Shown here piece after piece: positions 25,845 to 33,992 of a stretch of 64,000 nt of DNA. Positions within the stretch are counted from its first letter, which is position 1. Each line of letters starts with the position of its first letter. A program made the translations under genes and the position numbers. The notes under the pieces are model-generated. The model did not search any database, was not told the DNA's origin, and saw nothing but the letters and a program-made list of their open reading frames with translations. Source of the stretch: Mariniphaga anaerophila (GTDB lineage Bacteria; Bacteroidota; Bacteroidia; Bacteroidales; Prolixibacteraceae); the NCBI RefSeq assembly GCF_900129025.1, contig NZ_FQUM01000005.1:1-64000 (forward strand), written 5' to 3'.

Positions 25845-26930
25845 TCAGGTAAAAGCCACGTCGCCGTCGCCATCCTGAAACGCATATTCTTTTTCAGAAA
25901 AAATCGGTTTTAACTCGTTTGAATATCCGGCAAACCGAATAATCTCTTTACGAAGCAACCACTTTCTCCCGCTGTTCCTAAACGCTTTCTCCAACTCCGT
26001 ATTAAAAACAACAAGACTGTTTGCTTTCATCTGAAAAAGATGTTTCCAAAGCAGATGCGCCACATCAGCCAAAACGCCCTCAGTACAGTAAATAAAAGGA
26101 ATGGAAGCATGCTTGTCGCGAACCGAAAGCAACAACAATGCAACCAACTCATTGTCTCTTTTTACCTCCAGAAACTCTTGTCTGAAATGCGCCACATGAT
26201 ATGTAAACGGGTATTCAATTTCATCTTCCGGTGCGTTGCAGGCAACCCACGGATATTGAACCACCCAGTTCAGCTTTTCAGTATTCTGCCTCAGAAAACT
26301 GTTGCCGGGGTGCTTCTCAATAAACAATAAATGTTGTTCATCCAGCCTTTCAACGGCATTCAATGAATACGCTTTTAAATGGGATTTTTTAAAAAAGAAC
26401 GAAAAACGCAAATCTACCGCAATATTAAAAATACTGTCGGCCGCAGAAAAAAAGCCTGAGAGAACCCGGTTTTTCCCTTTCCTGCGCAGCAAATTGCCCA
26501 AATAAAAACGCAGGAAAAACCGACTGCCCTTCACCTCCGGATCCATTGTAAACAAACCGGTTCTTTCTAAAATTGATTTGGTATGTGCGGTACTGTCGGT
26601 TAAAAACATCCTTCTTTCACAAAACTGAAAAGCCTTTAGAAAAACAGGCAGCCCAAACTTGCGACCCAGTTGTGGGTGAACCCACCAGCCCGAATTGGAA
26701 AAAACAGGTGCATCAACTCCTTTTGCACGGTGAGGAAGAATTCCGGCAAATGCAAGAAGCGTATTCTTTTCTGCGGCAAAAACCAACGCAACATCCTCAT
26801 CCCGGGCATCCGGATTTTTAGCCTGCGAAATTGCCCGCAGCGGGCTTATTGGCTTCGGTTGCAGCCCGGCATACTCATCACTCCGAATAAAAGCGGGCAA
26901 CTCACCTACTGTAATTTCCCTGACTTTCAT
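25845..26930 (-). CDS. GNAT-like protein, last gene of carrier-protein operon
   Basis: A 361-residue cytoplasmic protein with two GNAT-like halves. The first (~1-130) has AFAGILPHRAKGV and SGWWVHPQLGRKFGL, resembling the acyl-CoA-binding segment. The second (~180-330) holds LLLLSVRDKHASIPFIYC. It may transfer an acyl group from the acyl carrier protein encoded immediately upstream, but the active site is not identifiable. Its start shares one base with the carrier protein stop (TAATG), so it is translationally coupled. Confidence 0.7.
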   Translation of the reverse strand: MKVREITVGELPAFIRSDEYAGLQPKPISPLRAISQAKNPDARDEDVALVFAAEKNTLLAFAGILPHRAKGVDAPVFSNSGWWVHPQLGRKFGLPVFLKAFQFCERRMFLTDSTAHTKSILERTGLFTMDPEVKGSRFFLRFYLGNLLRRKGKNRVLSGFFSAADSIFNIAVDLRFSFFFKKSHLKAYSLNAVERLDEQHLLFIEKHPGNSFLRQNTEKLNWVVQYPWVACNAPEDEIEYPFTYHVAHFRQEFLEVKRDNELVALLLLSVRDKHASIPFIYCTEGVLADVAHLLWKHLFQMKANSLVVFNTELEKAFRNSGRKWLLRKEIIRFAGYSNELKPIFSEKEYAFQDGDGDVAFT

Positions 26931-27169
26931 TATTTGCCGTTTGCAAAAATGTAATTCACAATACCTGCAACATCTCTGATTTCAATAATTTCAAAAAGGT
27001 CGAACTTCATGTCAAACGCTTTTTCCAGTTCCTGAATTAAAATCACATGATTAAGCGAATCCCATTTTCCGATGTCATCAGCAGACGTTTGTTCGGTTAA
27101 CCCATCAACTTCTCCAAAAACGTTTCGGAATGTGTCCAACGTTTTTTCTACAATTTCTTCTCGTGTCAT
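26930..27169 (-). CDS. acyl carrier protein
   Basis: A 79-residue carrier protein with a phosphopantetheine attachment Ser38 in GKWDSLNHV and the usual four-helix pattern (MTREEIVEKTLDTF..., LIQELEKAFDMKF, IEIRDVAGIV). It lies in an operon with an adenylation enzyme and two GNAT proteins rather than with fatty-acid genes, so it is probably a dedicated carrier. The frame is open upstream, but the earlier part overlaps the GNAT gene and has no carrier-protein character. Start ATG is 6 bases past the stop of the preceding GNAT gene. Confidence 0.9.
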   Translation of the reverse strand: MTREEIVEKTLDTFRNVFGEVDGLTEQTSADDIGKWDSLNHVILIQELEKAFDMKFDLFEIIEIRDVAGIVNYIFANGK

Positions 27170-27174
27170 TATTT

Positions 27175-27918
27175 TTACTGTTTCCAAAAAATCACTACTT
27201 TTTCCCGGGCAGAAAACCCGAGTCTCGAATATAAAGGTACTGCCTTTTGAACTGCCTGCAGCACCAGCATCTCCGATTTCTGCCGGCACAAATTTAATAC
27301 ATACCCGATTAAATCTGAAGCCAACCCTTTTCCCCGGCATTGCTGTTTTGTAACAATAAAATAGAGCCCGGTTGTTTTTTCTTCGGTAAAAGCCAGAAGC
27401 CCGCTAACCAGTTCGTTTTCCACAAACAGCCCGTAAATATTAACCGCTTCAGTTTTATTGAGTTCATTCAAAAGCGAACCTGCAATTTTCACAGACTGCA
27501 TCAACTCTGTGTTTACCAAATTTGTAAATACTGCAATCTCGGCAGGAACTTTTATTTTTCGTATTTGAATATTTTCACGAAAAATTTTTGTGGGTTGAAT
27601 GGAGGGCACCGCGTCCATCAATGTCCAGGTTCTGATGGGGAAAACCCCTTTTTCGCGCAGGTACTGCAACTCGTCGCTACCAAAAAGAGCGGCACTGCAC
27701 ACTGCAAACCCGGGAAGATTCTGCGCTTTGGTTTCAGACAACACCTGATCAAGAAAATACGCCGGATTTTCCGAAAAATCAAGTCCGAAAACCATTTGCG
27801 GCCATCTGTTTTCTTCTCCGCACACCACACTAAATCCGTTTTCGTCCAGAAGTAAAACAGAAGGACTGATTCCAGTGGCACGGTAAAAGCCAAACAGGTT
27901 AACTAAACTTTTATTCAT
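27175..27918 (-). CDS. GNAT family acyltransferase
   Basis: A 247-residue protein with a C-terminal GNAT domain (~135-245). GLYFIVTKQQCRGKGLASDLIG holds the Q/RxxGxG/A acyl-donor-binding loop, followed by LVLQAVQKAVPLYSRLGF, the typical last strand and helix. The first ~120 residues have no recognised domain (LPGFAVCSAALFGSDELQYL). It overlaps the adenylation gene upstream by four bases and is followed after 5 bases by the carrier protein. It probably acylates an amine using the loaded carrier or a CoA ester; substrate unknown. Confidence 0.82.
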   Translation of the reverse strand: MNKSLVNLFGFYRATGISPSVLLLDENGFSVVCGEENRWPQMVFGLDFSENPAYFLDQVLSETKAQNLPGFAVCSAALFGSDELQYLREKGVFPIRTWTLMDAVPSIQPTKIFRENIQIRKIKVPAEIAVFTNLVNTELMQSVKIAGSLLNELNKTEAVNIYGLFVENELVSGLLAFTEEKTTGLYFIVTKQQCRGKGLASDLIGYVLNLCRQKSEMLVLQAVQKAVPLYSRLGFSAREKVVIFWKQ

Positions 27919-29405
27919 TGTTTTGAATTTAAGTAAAAATCTGCAGCCAGTTTCTTCTTGTCTGTTTTTCCGGAACGATTAACCGGAAACACGGGTATGC
28001 CAACTATTTTTTCGGGGATTTTGAACTTTGGAAAGAACAAAGCCATTTTCTCCATAATCTCTTTTTCGTCACCCTTAAAATTCTCAACAAACACTACCAG
28101 TTGTTTCATTCCGGGCGACTTTTCAGCAGCAATTGCAGCCACATTTCCACCTACAGGAACGACTTTTCTCACCCCATTTTCAATTTCAACCAAATCAACA
28201 CGGTAACCATTTATTTTCACCTGGTCGTTCAGCCTGCCCATAAAATAAAGGTCGCCGTCCGCATCAATCGTTACTTTGTCGCCGGTAGGATAAAACCGTT
28301 GCTGCTCACCGTCTGTCTCCAGAATTTTAAACGGCTGTTCTTCTGCAAACCAATACCCTTCCATCATCTGCGCTCCGCCAATATAAAGCTCCCCAACGCC
28401 ATCTTCCCCGTCAATCTTTTGAATATGTATCCGCACATTTTTAAACGGCTTCCCAATGCTCACCACATTGTTCTTTTCTTTTAATACCCGACCAGGCAGA
28501 CATTTAAAAATGGTTGAAGTAATGGTAGTTTCCGTCGGCCCGTATCCGTTCGATATTTCGGCATTGGGAACGTGAGAACGCCATTCGTTAATCAAATCGG
28601 CAGGCAATGCTTCTCCCCCAAAATGAAAATGCTTCAAGCCGGGGAGGTGAAGCGACGAAAAAAACGGCCGCAAACATGCCAGAAGCGTTGGCGTTGCCTT
28701 CACCCAGGTAATTGGTTTTGCCGAAAGAATTTTAGCCACCGCAAACGGTTTAAAATTACTGTGCGGCACAGAGTAAACCGTCGCGCCCAAAAGGAAAGGC
28801 ACAAGGTAGCCGGTAAAAGATGCATCGGCAGTTAATTCATAAGTCTGCAAAAACTTATCCGACGCGCTCAACTCCGGAAACTTTTCAACGAATCCGTCAA
28901 TAAAAGCAGAAAGGTTTTTCAATGTAATGGGTACACTTTTAGGCACTCCGGTACTGCCGGAAGTATTCAGCACATAAACAGTATGGCTCTCCTGCCACTG
29001 AAAAAGCGGAGCTGTTTCTTTGACGGAAACTTCTCTATTGCAAATAATTTTTGCGTTGTCAAAAGAGAACGAATCAGCGTTTTCAGAAGCGTAAAAAAGG
29101 TATTTAATCTGATGTTTTTTAACCAGCTCTTCGTTTAGCATTTTCGGCGCATCAGCATCCAACGGAACGAAAATACCGCCGGAAAACCAAATGGCAAAAA
29201 CAGCAGCGTAAGTTTCCACACGCTCATTGCACAGAACACCAACGGGAGTTTGCGGCTCGTATCCGGGCTGAGACTCCAGAGCTTTCCGGCTTCCTTGAAC
29301 CAATAATAAAAATTCGCGATAGGTGTATATTTCATCGTTCAGGCTAAAAGCTTCGTTGTTCCCGAACCGGTTAAATGCTTCAAAATATTTCTGAATGAGA
29401 TTCAT
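27915..29405 (-). CDS. amino-acid/acyl adenylation enzyme (NRPS A-domain or DltA-like)
   Basis: A 496-residue stand-alone adenylation enzyme. Core motifs are TSGSTGVPK (A3, 148-156), NGYGPTETT (A5, 287-295), YPTGD (A7, ~372), GRLNDQVKINGYRVDLVEIE (A8) and NRSGKTDKKKL with the catalytic Lys (A10, ~476). The YGPTETT form is typical of NRPS and D-alanine:carrier ligases rather than fatty acyl-CoA synthetases. It very probably loads the small carrier protein encoded two genes downstream; the substrate acid is unknown. Overlap of four bases with the next gene shows coupling. Confidence 0.88.
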   Translation of the reverse strand: MNLIQKYFEAFNRFGNNEAFSLNDEIYTYREFLLLVQGSRKALESQPGYEPQTPVGVLCNERVETYAAVFAIWFSGGIFVPLDADAPKMLNEELVKKHQIKYLFYASENADSFSFDNAKIICNREVSVKETAPLFQWQESHTVYVLNTSGSTGVPKSVPITLKNLSAFIDGFVEKFPELSASDKFLQTYELTADASFTGYLVPFLLGATVYSVPHSNFKPFAVAKILSAKPITWVKATPTLLACLRPFFSSLHLPGLKHFHFGGEALPADLINEWRSHVPNAEISNGYGPTETTITSTIFKCLPGRVLKEKNNVVSIGKPFKNVRIHIQKIDGEDGVGELYIGGAQMMEGYWFAEEQPFKILETDGEQQRFYPTGDKVTIDADGDLYFMGRLNDQVKINGYRVDLVEIENGVRKVVPVGGNVAAIAAEKSPGMKQLVVFVENFKGDEKEIMEKMALFFPKFKIPEKIVGIPVFPVNRSGKTDKKKLAADFYLNSKQ

Positions 29406-29420
29406 CGTTTTCTCCCCGTT

Positions 29421-30395
29421 TTAATGTTTCATTGTTGCCTTTCCCACCAGTTTTCGCAACTCATAATAAACAAATTCGCCTTTCAGATTTCGAACAAAAC
29501 TGCCGGGTAACTCCACCGGATACCGCTGAAAGTGAGAACTGAACGGATCGTTTTTTACACCGGCTGTTCCGAAAGTGACATCACAAATATGTTCATCTTT
29601 AACAACCCTCAGCACCGAAGCCGGCACACCGTCGTCGGTAAACGGAAACGAAAATGCTTTTATTGGGGGACTTACCAATTCTTCAACCCGGGCCATGCTT
29701 TCTTTAATTTCCTTGATTTGCTCTTCTTCCGAGATTTTCCAAAACTCAGGATGACTGTGACTGTGGGCGCCTATTGTAAATCCATCCATGTTCAAACTTC
29801 GAATTTGAGAAGAAGAAAGATATGGCTTTTGTCGGTGTAAAAAGTCTTCAAAATCGATGCCCAGCATAGTTGCGGCTTCGTTTAAAATTCCAACACGGGA
29901 AACGTCAACCTTGAGAATTTCCTCCACCGCGAGCCCGTTTTTTTTCAGAAAGGCCAGTGTTTCAGGATGCGTTTTTTTCATCAGCCGGTTCAAAATAATA
30001 CTTGCCTTGTATTTGTGAAAAAGCGCGTGATTGTCCACAAAAGCCGTGTTCACAAAAAACGTAGCAGGAATTCCCTTCTTCAGAAGTATCGGAGCAATTA
30101 CATCGTAACTTTCCCTCAGACCATCGTCAAAAGTAAGATGAAAAATCTTTTTTCCGGAACTCTTTTCCGAAATCAGTTCTTCCAGCGAAACCGGCACAAA
30201 GTATTTCAAAAAGAAATCGAGTTCCTCTTCAAACCGGGCGATATTTCGGTACGGGTAATTTAAAATGTGTGGCAGTTTATTGTCGCTTACCACATGGTAA
30301 AAAGGCAAAAAGCAAGGCGTGTTTCGTTTAAACAGCCACTGTTCAGAACAAGCTGAACTTAATATTTTGCTTACGTTGCGGGCCAATTTTCTCAT
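29421..30395 (-). CDS. NodB-type polysaccharide deacetylase
   Basis: A 324-residue protein with the NodB homology domain. Motif 1 is HLTFDDGL (catalytic base and metal Asp) and motif 2 is GAHSHSHPEF (two metal His); KAFSFPFTDD may correspond to motif 3. No clear signal peptide is present, so it could act in the cytoplasm or on a membrane-linked glycan intermediate. It would remove N-acetyl groups from sugars, exposing amines that the GNAT proteins could re-acylate (inference). Its start overlaps the upstream stop by one base (TGATG). Confidence 0.87.
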   Translation of the reverse strand: MRKLARNVSKILSSACSEQWLFKRNTPCFLPFYHVVSDNKLPHILNYPYRNIARFEEELDFFLKYFVPVSLEELISEKSSGKKIFHLTFDDGLRESYDVIAPILLKKGIPATFFVNTAFVDNHALFHKYKASIILNRLMKKTHPETLAFLKKNGLAVEEILKVDVSRVGILNEAATMLGIDFEDFLHRQKPYLSSSQIRSLNMDGFTIGAHSHSHPEFWKISEEEQIKEIKESMARVEELVSPPIKAFSFPFTDDGVPASVLRVVKDEHICDVTFGTAGVKNDPFSSHFQRYPVELPGSFVRNLKGEFVYYELRKLVGKATMKH

Positions 30396-31318
30396 CAGAT
30401 GTGTTTTTTAAGCCACTTTACGGGAAGCGGCAGCCGGTTGAAATTCATCCGGTAATAGGTTTCGGGGGTAGCGCCAAACCCTTCAAAAAAACGGGCAACT
30501 CCCGGAAGCATGGAGCCCTCAAAATCGAGTGTCAGGTTTTTCCCCGAACAGGATTTCAAAAAACGGTCGACCAGCAAAAACATAGCCCGCATCTCCTTGC
30601 CTTCGTCACTTGAGATGGCATTCATATAAATTAACCGGTTTTTCCACCGGAGAAAAAACACGGCGGCACACAATACATTTCCTTGAGAATAAACCCCTTT
30701 TATTTCACCGAATCCGTGGTACTGACTATGGGCAATAATGCTTTTCAGTTTCTGATAAGTATTTTTCGGGAGGTTAGCTGCCAGGTTTTGTTGTTTTAGC
30801 GCCATAAATTCTTCCAGGCTCACTCCTCCCGCGTAGTTCAGGCGATTGTTGTTGGCTTTGGCAATGTTACGATGAGTATTTTTTGAATATGCCGCAGAAA
30901 GAATTTCATAATCGGTGTCCAACAAAAGCAGAAAATTTTTTCGGGGCGAAAACTGAAGTTCTTCCAGTTGTTTGGGCGGGAGGTTGAATGCATTACACTG
31001 AATATCGGAATACCTGAATCTTTTATATATTTCAGCGTAAAACTCCAACGCAATATTGGCAGGCGCCGGAGGGAAAATTCCCAACTGCTGGCAATAAATA
31101 GGTTGATACAAATAATCCACCCCAAATTTTCTTTTGAAAGGCAGTGGCATCACAAATTCATAATCGCCACACACCAAGGCATTCCAAACTACCGCCGTTC
31201 GATCGAGGTACCAGGAAGCTGCATAAACTCGACTGTTGTCAGCTTCGTTTATGCAGCGGTTCCACCTTTTATAATCTATTTCGTTATGCTTTAAATATCG
31301 TAGTTCTTCTTTAGACAT
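30395..31318 (-). CDS. FemAB/GNAT-fold transferase
   Basis: A 307-residue cytoplasmic protein with a C-terminal GNAT-fold domain (YSKNTHRNIAKANNN, VLCAAVFFLRWKNRLIYMNAISS, LTLDFEGSMLPGVARFFEGFG). The last segments match the FemAB-like family seen in polysaccharide-modification clusters, where such proteins transfer aminoacyl or acyl groups. It overlaps the upstream deacetylase gene by eight bases and the downstream one by one base. Donor and acceptor are unknown. Confidence 0.8.
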   Translation of the reverse strand: MSKEELRYLKHNEIDYKRWNRCINEADNSRVYAASWYLDRTAVVWNALVCGDYEFVMPLPFKRKFGVDYLYQPIYCQQLGIFPPAPANIALEFYAEIYKRFRYSDIQCNAFNLPPKQLEELQFSPRKNFLLLLDTDYEILSAAYSKNTHRNIAKANNNRLNYAGGVSLEEFMALKQQNLAANLPKNTYQKLKSIIAHSQYHGFGEIKGVYSQGNVLCAAVFFLRWKNRLIYMNAISSDEGKEMRAMFLLVDRFLKSCSGKNLTLDFEGSMLPGVARFFEGFGATPETYYRMNFNRLPLPVKWLKKHI

Positions 31319-32633
31319 CAGCTAATTCAAATCCTAATTTGTTCATCTTTTCAAAAACCTCGCGGTACCCTTTCCAGTTTCCGTCGTCGTTAACTGTTTC
31401 GTTGTGCCAAATTGCAGAAAAAGTACCGCCAACCTTTTTAATTTCATTCATCAGGGACTCAATTTCGGCAGTTGCTTCTTCCGGTTTCAGGTTCATATAA
31501 TTTCGCAAAGTTACATCCATAACCTGAAAAGGAACTATTTTCAACGAGGTTGCTGCCTCTCTTTTTAAATCGTAAAAATAGAACGGAGTACAAATTCCGG
31601 CCCTGAATCCTGTGCGCGATGGATACCCCATGGTGTAATCTTCCTGAATACCGGCATTTATCAAACGCCGATAGGTACGCGGAAACTTTAAACGAAGAAA
31701 ATGTTGCCGGCTTTTTTCAACTTCAGAACCGGTAATTTTTTTCATCCGCGCAATCTCTTTCAACAGTTGTTTTCTTCCTCTTTTTTTGCTCGAAGAAAAA
31801 GAAGGATGGACCCCTACTGAATATTTCCGGGCCGTTTCCTGAATAAGTTTCTGCAGTAACTTGTTCTTCCAGAAAATATTTTTGTCGAAACGTGTAAAAT
31901 CGCCCAGTAGAAAAAAGAACTGTACTCTTTTTTCTTTTCCGGCATAAACTTCATCCAGATATTTGTAAGTATCAAACGGATCTTTTTCCTTCCCTCGCAA
32001 CACCCTGATTCGCCGTGCAGCGTCTGAAAATTTTCCTTTAGACACTCCTTTGAGCAGCGCTCCGACAGTGCGCCCCAGTCCCTTATTCGAAAACGCCCAG
32101 GCATTGTCCACATCAATGGTCGGAAGAAAATGAAATTTTGGTTCGGGAATAACAAGTTCGGGAAACCTTTCTTTCAGCTTTTCGCCCAACAGCCTGGCCC
32201 AGATATTTACCACCGGCTTTTTCAACAATCCGTATTTTTGAAGAATGCTGGCTTCTGCCGGAAAACGGTTGTGCCTGCCTTTCTTAAAATCGAGGTACTC
32301 TTCGTACCGGCTAACCAGATAAAACGATGCGGCCAGCGGATCGAAAGGCAAATCAGAATCGTTTGAGGTTTCAAAAAAATATTTTTCGCCATTGTACCTC
32401 ACCGGCTGAATATTGGGCTGAATAAGCGCCTTGCAATGAATAAACCGATGTGGTTTAATGTAAAACTCCTCGCCAAATTTCTCATACGAGTAATTCAGCT
32501 TTGGCAGGTCGGATTTTAAAAACTCGGATGACTTACCGGTGAACGAAACTTCGTTCTGCAGAATAGTAGTGAAAATTAATTTTGAAATGAATTCAATACG
32601 GGGATTCAATTCGTCGGTATAAATTAATATCAT
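31311..32633 (-). CDS. polysaccharide deacetylase family protein with extra N-terminal domain
   Basis: A 440-residue protein. Residues ~1-160 are an alpha/beta domain without assigned function (MILIYTDELNPRIEFISKL). From ~165 a deacetylase-like fold follows: FLPTIDVDNAW (Asp pair), VGVHPSFSSS (metal His region), a GYPSRTGFRAGICTPF motif and SAIWHNETV near the end. It lacks the exact NodB TFDDG box and has the variant seen in Bacteroidota surface-glycan clusters. First gene of the seven-gene operon; radC lies 20 bases upstream on the same strand. Confidence 0.8.
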   Translation of the reverse strand: MILIYTDELNPRIEFISKLIFTTILQNEVSFTGKSSEFLKSDLPKLNYSYEKFGEEFYIKPHRFIHCKALIQPNIQPVRYNGEKYFFETSNDSDLPFDPLAASFYLVSRYEEYLDFKKGRHNRFPAEASILQKYGLLKKPVVNIWARLLGEKLKERFPELVIPEPKFHFLPTIDVDNAWAFSNKGLGRTVGALLKGVSKGKFSDAARRIRVLRGKEKDPFDTYKYLDEVYAGKEKRVQFFFLLGDFTRFDKNIFWKNKLLQKLIQETARKYSVGVHPSFSSSKKRGRKQLLKEIARMKKITGSEVEKSRQHFLRLKFPRTYRRLINAGIQEDYTMGYPSRTGFRAGICTPFYFYDLKREAATSLKIVPFQVMDVTLRNYMNLKPEEATAEIESLMNEIKKVGGTFSAIWHNETVNDDGNWKGYREVFEKMNKLGFELADV

Positions 32634-32653
32634 AGCGGTAAAGGTATTGGTTT

Positions 32654-33352
32654 TTATAGCATCATTCCCTCGTCAGCAAAGCTAAGATAGTTGTTTTGTC
32701 CAATAATAATATGGTCGAGAACAGAAATGTCCATCAGTTCGGCTGCCTGTTTAATTTTCCGGGTGATTTTCAGATCGGCCTCCGAAGCTTTCATCGTTCC
32801 CGACGGGTGATTGTGTGAGAGGATAAGCGATACTGCCATTTTCTCCAGCGCATTTTTCAGGATAATCCGCACATCAATGACTGTTCCCGAAATTCCGCCG
32901 CGGCTAATCATAAAATGATCGATAATTTTGTTTCCCCGATCAAGCAAAAGCACCCAAAACTCTTCGTGATTGAGGTCGCCCAGCAACGGCATAAAAAAAT
33001 CGGCAGCATCTTTACTCCCGGTAATTTTCTTCTTCACAAAAACCTCGGCATCTTTCCTGCGGTTGCCCAGTTCGAGCGCAGCCACAATTGAAACGGCCTT
33101 TGCTTCGCCAATTCCGTTAAACGTTTTAAGATAACCGATTCCATTTCTACCCAGGTCATTCAGGTTATTATTTACAGAGGATAAAATACGCCGTCCCAGC
33201 TCAACAGCTGTTTCGTTTAGGGTTCCCGAGCCAATAAGGATAGCAATCAGTTCTGCATCGGACAACGAGCGCGCTCCAAGAGAAAGAAGCTTCTCCCGGG
33301 GACGATCTTCTGCTGCCCATTCCTTAATTTTCAACTTTTTGTAATCGCTCAT
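32654..33352 (-). CDS. radC: RadC family JAB-domain protein
   Basis: A 232-residue protein with an N-terminal helix-hairpin-helix region (GYLKTFNGIGEAKAVSIVA) and a C-terminal JAB/MPN metalloprotease-like domain. The metal motif LSHNHPSG is followed by S-x-x-D in KASEADLKITRKI. RadC was once linked to DNA repair, but its biochemical role remains unclear. Only 20 bases separate its stop from the deacetylase start, so read-through into the glycan operon is likely. Confidence 0.93.
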   Translation of the reverse strand: MSDYKKLKIKEWAAEDRPREKLLSLGARSLSDAELIAILIGSGTLNETAVELGRRILSSVNNNLNDLGRNGIGYLKTFNGIGEAKAVSIVAALELGNRRKDAEVFVKKKITGSKDAADFFMPLLGDLNHEEFWVLLLDRGNKIIDHFMISRGGISGTVIDVRIILKNALEKMAVSLILSHNHPSGTMKASEADLKITRKIKQAAELMDISVLDHIIIGQNNYLSFADEGMML

Positions 33353-33420
33353 TTTCTCGGAGTTTCTTAAAAATAAGCATTTTTCAAAAATTGAGAAATA
33401 GGCAGCAATATTTTAGACAC

Positions 33421-33450
33421 AAAAAAAGCCTCTCCGAAACCGAAGAGGCT
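33421..33450 (-). terminator. intrinsic terminator after rpsT
   Basis: On the minus strand AGCCTCT, loop TCGGTTTCGG, AGAGGCT and seven T, 23 bases after the rpsT stop. Confidence 0.9.
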
Positions 33451-33473
33451 ATGTATATCGTTAAAAATGTATA

Positions 33474-33725
33474 CTACAAGTTATTCACCTGAACCGCCAA
33501 TTTTGACTTCAAGTTAGCAGCTTTGTTTTTATGAATGATATTTCTCTTTGCCAATTTATCAATCATAGAAGCTACCTTCGGGTAATCCTTTGCGGCTTCT
33601 TCCTTTTCGGTTTCATTCCGCAGTGCTTTTATTGCGTTACGAGTTGTTTTGGCGTAGTACCTGTTATTAACTCGTTTCTTTTCGTTTTGCCTTACTCTTT
33701 TTAAAGCTGACTTGTGATTTGCCAT
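33474..33725 (-). CDS. rpsT: 30S ribosomal protein S20
   Basis: An 83-residue basic, helical protein of the small subunit that binds the 5' domain of 16S rRNA. It starts [18 protein letters not shown], the usual S20 signature, and has the C-terminal [17 protein letters not shown] stretch. It lies 31 bases downstream of tRNA-Glu with no promoter or terminator visible between, so the two are probably co-transcribed. Confidence 0.97.
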   Translation of the reverse strand: MANHKSALKRVRQNEKKRVNNRYYAKTTRNAIKALRNETEKEEAAKDYPKVASMIDKLAKRNIIHKNKAANLKSKLAVQVNNL

Positions 33726-33756
33726 TTCTTTCTGTTAAAATCTTTAAAAATTTAAG

Positions 33757-33828
33757 TAGCCCGTAGGGGATTCGAACCCCTGCTACCAGGATGAAAACCT
33801 GGCGTCCTAACCCCTAGACGAACGGGCC
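33757..33828 (-). tRNA. tRNA-Glu(TTC)
   Basis: Cloverleaf on the minus strand: acceptor GGCCCGT/ACGGGCT (first pair G-U), D arm TCGTCTAGGGGTTAGGA, anticodon loop TTTTCAT (anticodon TTC) and T arm GGGGTTCGAATCCCC. CCA is not encoded. Confidence 0.95.
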
Positions 33829-33859
33829 TTACTTAATGTTTCCCTTGAAATTGGGATTG

Positions 33860-33890
33860 CAAAAATACGTCATTTTTATTATCCACCAAA
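33860..33890 (-). promoter_or_regulatory. promoter for tRNA-Glu and rpsT
   Basis: On the minus strand TTTG (33887-33890), 19 bases, TATTTTTG (33860-33867): an exact fit to the Bacteroidota primary sigma consensus TTTG-N19-TAnnTTTG. Transcription should begin about 25 bases before the tRNA and continue into rpsT. Confidence 0.75.
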
Positions 33891-33992
33891 TTTTCTTCAG
33901 CTTTTTTTGCCGAAGAGATAATTTTTCTGGTTGATGTTAATTTTTTGTTTCCAAAACCACTTTTTGCGCTCCTTTTCATAACTGCCTAATTA

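Noticed and set aside
27170-27340. 57-codon N-terminal extension of the acyl carrier protein
   Set aside because: It overlaps the GNAT gene in another frame and lacks carrier-protein character.
25845-32633. Assignment of the operon as a true exosortase/EPS cluster
   Set aside because: No exosortase, PEP-CTERM protein, chain-length or polymerase gene is seen in the window; only the accessory gene types are shared.
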